A stretch of 64,000 bases of DNA from Paragorgia papillata (taxonomy: Eukaryota > Cnidaria > Anthozoa > Scleralcyonacea > Coralliidae): contig JAWNZC010000179.1 of NCBI GenBank assembly GCA_035771165.1, positions 1,084,001-1,148,000 of the forward strand, written 5' to 3'. Both the position numbers and the translations under genes were made by a program. Of this stretch, positions 34,501 to 44,400 are shown in pieces. The notes below the pieces were generated by a model. It was not told the DNA's origin. It saw nothing but the letters and a program-made list of their open reading frames with translations, and ran no database searches. The number at the start of each line of letters is the position of its first letter. Position 1 is the first letter of the stretch.

Positions 34501-37500
34501 CCGAGGGCCGAATAATTCCATAGTGTAACACTACTTTAATTTCCCGTTAACTGCAGAATATGCGTTGTTTGGAGGTAGGTGCCGTTGGTGACCAGGCTAG
34601 TCAGCAATCTAGCCCAGGCTAGTCAGCAATCTAGCCTTGTTAGCAAGCAAAGTAACTGTGAACAATTGGGCCATGAGCAAATAGCCAGCAAACTAAGCAA
34701 TAGCAATTAGGGTAATCAGAGAAGCAATAGGCGTTTGCCATGACAACTCTGCCAAGGCAGACCACCGGCACCAGTGGCGTGTGCTGTTAGGGTGCTGCCT
34801 CTCACCGCTGTAGTTAAGCCCAGTTGGACGGGGTTAGTACTTGGATGGGTGACCGCCTGGGAATAACCCCGCTCTCGAACTTGAACTTCATGTGAGTTGA
34901 GTTTAGTTGGTCTCTCCTGTGCTTCGAGGGTTTTTCGCAGGGTTCTGCGGTTTTCCTCCCTCCGTAAAATCAACACGTTAGGTCTTAGCTTATGTCGTGC
35001 ACTTTTAACATGGGCCCCTGGTTCGGATGATTGGGCGACCACATCCTGTGCTTACGACGTTAAATAAATCATTACTCATTACTCATTACCAGTCACACTG
35101 ACAAGTCAGTGGAATAACATATACGATCTATAGGATGCTTATTTGCTATACTTCGTATCTACACGGGTGGGGAAAGGGGGAGCACAAGCTGAGCAAAGAC
35201 GCTACTTGCAGCAAAGCAAACGCTCAATGAATCTCGAATGCGCGGGAAACGTATATTTAAGCGAAGTTAACTGCTGATGTAGTTGGCCTGCGGTTCCCCT
35301 TATTAGGAGAGTCCCTTACGTCAATTACGTTAAGGACGTAATTGACGTAAGGGACTCTCCTAATAAGGGGAACCGCAGGCCAACTACATCAGCAGTTAAC
35401 TTCGCTTAAATATATATTCCTATATTAACCACATAAATACCATGCTTTAATACTATATACTTTAATATTATCCCGAAATACCATGCTTATATATATTATA
35501 TGCTTTAATATATGAAAAGGTGGTAAACTGCTGAGAATATTTTTCATAGCGAAATACTGACGATTCGAGCGGAATCCTTCATCAGAGCGAACACTGCCTA
35601 CGCGTCACTCTATAATATCATAGCTTCTACACAGTCTGAATATATCTGAGTATACACCCTGAATATACTCAAGCTGTATACAGACTATAATATTACTGTT
35701 CCCATGTACTTTGGGACATGCGCAAAGAGACGTCGACGTCCGGCCAGAGCCGTATCCAGAAGGGTTTAGACGCCGGTAACCCGGTTTGGGATCCCAAGCT
35801 AGGTCCCCAAAAAATCATAAATGACATTAATTCAAAAGAACATGCAATTAACATAAAACTAACTACAATCATTATAAACTGTGTACTACAAACTGAGTTC
35901 TCTTTCCAGTCATTTAAAGCAGCTAAATTAGGCACTCACCAATGCCAGTAGAAAAAGAAAACGTAATAAAACTTCGTAATGTCTGCTACGCTATAGTATA
36001 TTCTTGCTATTGTATAAAAAAATTCAAAAGTTTATTAATTAAGCTGTGTAGACGGTGAAAAGAAAAGCTGCATTAAAAATCACCCATCAGAATATTGAAA
36101 TTCGCCCCTCAGAATGCAGGAAATGCTATTTCCGAGACTCTTGTTTTCAAAATTTTCCGGCGGTGCGTACCCCCGGACCCCCCTAGATGGCGCACTCGAG
36201 ATTGTTGCAAGCCTAAAAAGAATAGAGGGTGACAATGAGCGTTCACTCACTTGTCAGGTTTTTGACAGGATTATGGGGGGCGATTCCTTCACTGATAATA
36301 ATGAGGGACGACTTACTTTTCGTGCAAATTATCTCGTGTGGCGTTATTGTTGTGGACTAAACTAGATTTATGGAAATACGTATTAAGTTCTGTGTATCCT
36401 TTCAGAGGAATATTGTCCATGAGATGATGTTGTTTGTTGTTTTTATTTTCTGTAGGAAACACGAAGCGGCGCTTGAGTGTGACGACTAGTCGTCAAGCAA
36501 AATCAGGAAGAAAACAACGGAAATCTAGTTCCGACGACCTCGACGAGAAGAAAGGTGAGCAAGGACGGCGGAACAGATTCATTTTTTTGTGTGTAAACGG
36601 CAAAACGAATCTGGTACTAAAACGTTCCGGATTCGTCACGAATCCGAAAACTTTTGCTCTAGTGTAAACGGGGTCTTATTAGGGAATGCTCTATCCAGTT
36701 ATTTATATTTAAATGATTGGATTACAATAGAATATAATGCTATAAAGGACTTTGTTTTCTGTAGGACGTAAGAAAACGAAGAATCCTCTCCGACGTAGCG
36801 CCAGTCGCGATGACGATACGAATGAGAACCCAAGTAGTAACAAAGCAACGAAGTCAAAGAAGTCGTTGAAGAAACTTCGGAGTCGACAATCATCTGAGTC
36901 AGCGGACGAGAAGGACGTTCGAGCGAGGAGGCAGAAAAAACTGGGGCGAACGAAATCCAGAGATACGGAGGGGAGTAACAACAGCCTCGATACCATCAGC
37001 GAGAGTCCGAAATTGACGGCAAAGACCAAGGAGAAGGACAAGGAGAAGGAGAAGGAGAAGGAGAAGGAGAAGGAAAAAGACAAGGAAAAAGACAAGGATA
37101 AAGAGGTGAACAAGGAGAACAGTTCGACGATGAGGCGAAGATCGACGAAACGATGGCGTATTTTTGGCGGGATCAAGCCCCCGAGGCAGCACTCGACGAG
37201 CGAAGACGAACCTTCGGTGAAAAAGCACGGCGATAAGGATGGTGCGAAGAAAAAGGAAGTCGAGAAAAGGAGGGTGGAGGAAGTTGAAAGTGAAAAGAAA
37301 AAAGATGTCGGACGGGACAGAAGGGGATTAAAGAAAAGCGAATCTGAAGACAAAAAGGAAGTGAAGAAAAGCCAGGAAAGCCAGCCAAAAAAAGAGGTAG
37401 GTGGGTAGTCGGGTAGGAAGGTGGATGAGTGAGTGTGTGGGTAGGTGGATGGGTAGGTAGGTTGGTAGATGTGTAAGTGGGTAGGTTGGTAGGTAGAGGT

Positions 37501-40500
37501 GGGTGGATAGGGGGTGGTGGATAGGATAGGTGGTGGTAAGTGGTTGTATAAGTGGTTGGGTGGTTGGGTGGTTGTATAAGTGGGTGGGTGATTGAGTAGG
37601 TGGGTAGGTAGATAGGTGGTGGTGGGTAGGTGGTAGGTAGAGTTGAGTGAATGGGTAGGTAGGGGTAGGCCGGTGGATAGGTAGAGGTGAGTGGGTAGGT
37701 GAGTGGATAGTAAGTCAGTATAGGTGAGTAAACATTTAAGTATACACGTTAAACCACGCGTCGATTATATTAGACAAACTTCAAAGCGCGTATAATGAGT
37801 TGAAATTTTAGGCCCCGTTCACACTATACCGGATAGGTTTTCGTGCCAGCACAAAAAAATATCCGGTATAGTGTGAACAGACTCGATCGGCAGGATGTTG
37901 TGCCGAAGTAGCCCCGTTCACACCATACCGGATAGCTTTTGTTCCGGCACGAAAACCTGACGATACAACCAATCACCACGCTCTAATCTATTAATTTACT
38001 TCCGAAACGATTTCGAACTCCGTTCACACGAGCTGGAACGGCACAAAAAGCTATCCGATACAAGATGTACCTCTTTCGAGATCGCAGCGGCGCTCCGACA
38101 CAGAAATTGTGCTGGAACAGGCGTTTTGTGTGTGAACATGCAGAAGGCCTATCCGATATGGTTTTCGTGCCGGCACAAAAGCTATCCGGTATAGTGTGAA
38201 CGGGGCCTTATGTTGGAACGTCGGTCCACTCAAATCTTTTTTAACCAGTTATTGTTGTTGGCAGCAGGTCTTTGCTTTTTCTCATGTGCTAAATCCCATC
38301 TCTATTCTTTCCCCTTTACCTGTTCTGTTCTAACTTTCTTTTGGTTGTCCCAACGTCCGACTGGCATTTGGAAGGTTGTGGGTTCGAGTCGCGTCTGGAG
38401 CTCTGAGTTTTTCTCTAAGTTTAACTTACGACAGCTTGTACAGCAAAAACAACTGAAACTTTGATTATAATTTGTCAATTAAAATTGGCTTTTCTGTTCG
38501 CAATTGTTTAATTTAGGCGTCCAACACTCCGCCCAACAGGAGAATCGAAACGCCGCGCAGCTCGGTAAAGGAGACGGTTGCCAGAACGACTGTAAAACAA
38601 CTGAGTAGCCAAGAGAACGCTTCGCCCAAACCGTTGCGGAATTCGTTACGTAAACCAAGCGAGTTGCGCGCCGCCGGAGCAGAATCTCCTTACATGGCTG
38701 GCTATCAACGAAGTATTAGTAATGGTGCGGCGACGTTACCAAGGATCGGCGCATCTCGCGACACGGCGTCGCCAATAAAACGAACGAACAGCGAACTCAA
38801 ACGAAAAGACACCGGGCTGCTTTCTAGTTTACGACGACCAAAGGGCCTGGTGGAGGAGGAGAAGGAGGCTATTCCGAAGGAAACGCCGCAGTCGGAGAAG
38901 ACGCACGCGAGACCATTGGAACAACGAGAAAGGAAGAATAGTAAGCACGCTAAACTGGAACCAAGAAATAGCAAGGCGTCTGTTTCAGTCTTTGATGATA
39001 TCAAGAGGTAAGTCGTTTTAGTTTTTATGGCCCTCGTTGGACGAAAAATTTGACGTATCTGACTTCTTTTCATCGCAATAGAGTGGATTCATGGAATGGA
39101 AGGCAATGCAAATAACAAAATACCATACCCATATCACACCATACCCATATATCCATATCATTATACCCATATCATATATCATATGCCTACATCACCATAC
39201 CCATATCACACCATACCCATATCCATATCATATCATACCAATATCCATATATACCAATATCAATATCATATATACTCATACCCTACTCACACCATACCCA
39301 TATCACACCATACCCATATCATACGATACCCATATCATACCATACCCATATCATACCATACCCATATCACACCATATCCATATCATATCATATACCCATA
39401 TCATACCATACCCATGACACCATACCCATATCATACCATACCCATATCATACGATACCCATATCACACCATATCACACATATCACATCATACCCATATCA
39501 CACCATACACATATCACACCATACACCATATCACACCATATCACATCATTTCCATATCACACCATACCCATATCATATCATATCCATACCATATCATATC
39601 ATAAACCCATATCATACCTTATCCATAATACCCATATACTATTCCCATATCACACCATACCCATATCACACATATCACATCATACCCATATCACACCATA
39701 CCCATATCATATCACATCATACCCATATCACACCATACCTAGTCTATATCACATATATCATATAATACCATACCCATAACGATTACCTTACCCATACTGT
39801 ACCATAACATATCATACCAATATCATACCATATACCCATACCAAACGCTTACCAAACTATATCGTACCATACAATACAATTTCTTTTTATTAGTCTTTCA
39901 CCAGCTGCGCAAAGGACGGTTCCGTTGTTGGCGACGTTGACACCCGAGAAAAAAGGCGGGAAATATAGTGACGGTGGTGCGGTAAGCGCTGTAGCTGGTA
40001 TCGCAGCTCTAGTTGCCTTGACAACACCGCTCGCCATGGAAGAACGACAACCATTGAAAGAGTTCCAGATCGAACGACAAAAGGTAGGTGTTGATTACAA
40101 TTGTTTGAAGTTGTTGGCCTCTCACCGCGCTGAGGACCAAAGCTATAAGCCCGGTTAGACTGAGTTAGTACGTGGATGTCATGTGTGATTGCTTGATCAA
40201 GCTTGGGACTCAAGCATATGCAGACTTATGCTTGGGACTCATGCATCATGCAGAGTAAGGTTGTTGGTTCTCTCCTGTGCTTCGAGGGTTTTTCTCCGGT
40301 TTTTCCGCACTAGCAGTGGTAACACTAGCTCAGATCATAGTTAATAGAAAATAGACATGGTTTGGAAGCTCACAAAAGTCATTGTTGTATGTTTTTGTTC
40401 AGGTTTATGGAAATATTTGCACTTTCACGGTTACTGAACATATTGTGTTTTCTGTATAATGAAGCAATATAACCTAAAACAAAGGATTTGGCACCTTCAT

Positions 40501-41430
40501 GTACCTTTCAACATGAATCGTAGCTTCATTGTTAACCGCTTTGAAGTTTTCCGGGTTTCCAAACCATGTCTATTTTCTATTAACTATGCTCAGATCGATT
40601 AAGCTAAAGGTCTGGCCAAACGCTTCCAAACTGATTTCATTCAACATCGTTCAACATTGTTGAATTCAACCGTGATTCAACATGTTGAAAGCGTTTGGCC
40701 ACCCTGTTGAATGATGTTGAACGTTGTTGAATGATGTTGAACGAAATTTGAACATGTTCAAATTTTCGTTCAACATGCGTTCAACAATGTTGAACGATGT
40801 TGCATGAAATGTTGAAAGCGTTTGGCCAGGCCTTAAAGTTGTTTTTTCCGAGAGAGGAAAAGCGGAGAACCTGAAAAACTCCCGAAGCACAGGAAAAACC
40901 CCAACAACTCTACTCACGTGAGTCCAAGTTTACTGAACTCCGTCTAATTGGGCTTTACTTTGGTCTTCAGCGATGAGAGGCAGCATTAGCCACCCATGAT
41001 TCCCATCGCTCCTAACATCTTAAGCTTTCTATTGCGAGTCAGTATATACTTCAACGTTTGTTTAACTTCAGTGATTTATCTTTTCCCAGATTCTATCAAG
41101 CAGTCAAGTGAACGTGAAGGAAAAGATTGCTCTTCTCAATACCGCCAGCAATAACAGAAATTTTCGAAGAGATTTGTCAGCAGCTTTGGACAAGTAAGCA
41201 ATATATAGTTCAATCTACTATAATCTATAGTTCAATCTACAGACACGGTGTTTCGCTGTACAACAGCTCATCAGTGTAGCTTGGAACAATCTGAATGAAT
41301 TTCATCAATTACTTATACACATGCGATCGTCGGTGACAACCGCATGTGGGACAGCATCGGTGAAGTACATTCAGATAGCGTGAAGTGCGCATGGGCCCAG
41401 AGTGCTCAAACTTCCACAAAGGTAGTGAGC

Positions 41431-41468
<38 letters not shown>

Positions 41469-44400
41469 ACAAACAAAGTGTTGTTCGCGAAATGTCGAAA
41501 AGTGCTCAATACCGTAAAGATAGAGCGAATATACTACAAGTGGGCTTACCTCAAATGTTGATTGTCGCTAGTACTGTCAGTTTCACGCTGGGCGATCTTC
41601 AGGCGGCTGAAGATCGCCCAGCGTGAAACTGACAGTAGCGACCATCAACATTTGAGGTAAGCCCACTTATAGTATATATATATATACATATATTGTTTAA
41701 TTTACATTTCAAACAAACTAAAATATCTCAAGAATGAAACAAGGAAACGAAAAACTGCAAAAGATGTTACTCTATCATTTTAAGTGTTCTTTCAAATAAG
41801 ACAAACTTAATTTTCGTTTCATATGCACTTTAAGTATTGTTTGTTTTTTCTTGTCTCTAGTGTGGACGGCAGTCCTAAACCTGTGAAACGCTACTTCTCT
41901 TTCTCGTCCGCTCAAAGAAATGTCAAACCAAAATTACAAGACGATTCTCACAAGGCTTTGACGTTACCACGGGTAAGTACAGTAGAATTACATTGTTGCC
42001 GAGCAGCAAAGGGTCTGGGCTCTAGTTATATTGGTTACTATTCACAGAAATGATGTCAACCCAGTGACACCCAGATATGTTGCACGGTGACTAAACTGTG
42101 AAAGTTTGGGAATTGAGTAAATTTTCTCTAAACAAGTCTCTTTCAAGTTCGGAGCAAACTCTGTTCGTATCCCACTATCGAGTCACTGTGTAACATCTTT
42201 GCGTGTCCCTGGGTTGACGTCATCTCCTGTGAATAGTGAACCAACTTTAACAGAAGAAAAACGCATCAAGATGAAGCTTTAGTTGATGATAATATTAAGC
42301 AATATATTTATTTTAGAGCTTGTTTTTAGGTCTTAAGTTGATATAAATACGTCTTTTTTCTTTATAGAAAATCTTTAGTCGCTATAGCCTGCAGAGTAAA
42401 TTTGGTCCTACTCTTACAGATACCCCATCAGCATTGGATTCTGCTCTAGACATTCTTATCAAGCAATACAAATTTAAGGAACTTCAGAACACGATTAAAC
42501 TAATACTCAATATTTTTAGGTTTGTGGCATGTTTTAATAATTCGTTCGTTCTTTTCTTCTTTCGTTCGTTTCTTTCTTTCTTCTTCCTTCCTTCTTTTCT
42601 TCCTTCCTTCTTTTTTTCCCTTCCTTCCTTCCTTCCTTCCTTCCTTCCTTCCTTCCTTCCTTCCTTCCTTCCTTCCTTCCTTCCTTCCTTCCTTCCTTTC
42701 CTTCCTTTCCTTCCTTCCTTTCCTTCCTTCCTTCCTTTCCTTCCTTTCCTTCCTTCCTTTCCTTCTTTCCTTCCTTTCCTTCCTTCCTTCCTTTCCTTTC
42801 CTTCCTTCCTTCCTTCCTTCCTTCCTTCCTTCCTTCCTTCCTTCCTTCCTTCCTTCCTTCCTTCCTTCCTTCCTTCCTTCCTTCCTTCCTTCCTTCCTTC
42901 CTTCCTTCCTTCCTTCCTTCCTTCCTTCCTTCTTTCCTTCTTTCCTTCCTTCCTTTCTCCCTTCCTCTCAACCCCCTTCTTTTTCTCTTTCTTGCCTTCC
43001 TCATCAATAGCTTACTTTCTTTTTTCTTTCCTTGGTTATTTCATGCGTTTCCTTCGTTACCTTAGGTGCATTTCAAAAGACCCAGATGACGAAATTTCAC
43101 GAAGAGTATGCATCGAAAGCCAAACGTTTCGTTCTCTAGTTTGGGATATCAAGGAAGCTCGATTGTTCATGTCTGTTAGCGGTTGGATGGAGGTAACACT
43201 AAGGCTATTATTGTACGAGAGAATAAGCCACTGACTGTGTAATTCATAGTGTATAACCGACTCTAAACTTCGCAACTTAAAATAGCTGTGGCTTATCTTG
43301 CAGTTTACTTAATTTCAATCACTGCTCGGAGGAATTGTTTGTTTTTTTCTCTGACATGTTTCAACGTTTCATCAAAACTCTTTTTTTCTAACATTTCGTG
43401 ATGTTTTCTCAAAACTGTTCTTTTTCTGACATTTTGTAATGATTCATCAAAATGTTTCTTTTCTAATCTGAACAGGATTTATAAAACGGTGCCCAGCACT
43501 TTTAACCAAAACAACATACATAAACTGAGCCGACATACATTCTTATTAGAAACAAACAATGGAAACAAATCGACAAAATCTATTTTGGCGCCAAGAACCA
43601 CCAAAAGCAACCAGAGTTTGGGAACGCGTCTGAACACCAGTGCATTCAGTGCCCGTTCCCGGGGAAATGTTTTCTCAAAAATATTCCTTTTCTGACATTT
43701 TGTAATGCTTTTCATTGCAGATTGGTACATTCATTCTCTTCCCGAAGTCAAAAACCGTGCACGAGCCAATAAGGATATTGATGCAGAATTACAGGTATAA
43801 TGAGGTCTACGTGTATATTTTATTAACAATGGCTGACTTGAATTAGTTGAGGGCAGTGAACTTAAAGGGCAACTATACGTTTCCAGGTTATTTTATCTTC
43901 CGTTAAAGTCGGAAAAGTTCAATCTAAAACCGAAGAAATAATTTAAACCAGTCACTCGGTTCCACTTTTATGAATTGTCTAAGTTTGTGTTTTGGCTCCT
44001 TTTGCTGAACCCGTGTGAACGACGACCGCGTCGGAATAAAGACTGGTACTAGTACCTTGTGATGTCATACCGGTAACATACAACAAGGTGATTGGTGGGT
44101 TTTACCGGTATGACGTCAAAGACAATAGAGTACCCATTCTCCTAGAAACGCGGTCATGCTTCAAAAGGACCTAAGAAGGCATCGCTGATAAGTTCTTTCC
44201 TTTACCTCGAAATTCATATTTTTCTTTACTTTTGCTAAGTTAGATGATAACCCTTTCAGAAGAAAATATAACTTCAAAAGGTTTAGTTGACCTTTAATTT
44301 CTATAACTAGAACGCTAACTCCGGTTCAGCTATATTACGGTGCTTTCAGTCTCCCTACAAACTGTTCCCTACGCGGTCAAAAGGTAACATACAGCTTATG

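Noticed and set aside
34790..34870. Functional 5S rRNA gene
   Set aside because: Only the 3' half of 5S is recognisable and it continues into a dispersed SINE body with a target duplication.
34387..36455. Search for CH-domain exons after the monooxygenase domain
   Set aside because: Only the family C repeat, the SINE, a hairpin and short unrelated frames were seen; no LLxWCQ or GLALCAL-like sequence was found by eye on the plus strand.
36565..36690. Possible extra exon of the MICAL-PUB gene after exon 6
   Set aside because: The open stretch contains inverted AATCTGGT/GATTCG words and ends in a GTGTAAACGG motif like a MITE terminus; the GTGAGC donor at 36555 and the next acceptor are phase-compatible without it.
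39091..39779. 227-codon Tyr/Pro/His/Ile frame
   Set aside because: Translation of the ATACCCATATCACACC minisatellite; the intron is bounded by good splice sites of the MICAL-PUB gene.
42434..43234. 266-codon Phe/Leu/Pro/Ser frame
   Set aside because: Merges two real PUB exons with a CTTC tract that is intronic; donor at 42519 and acceptor at 43065 are in matching phase.
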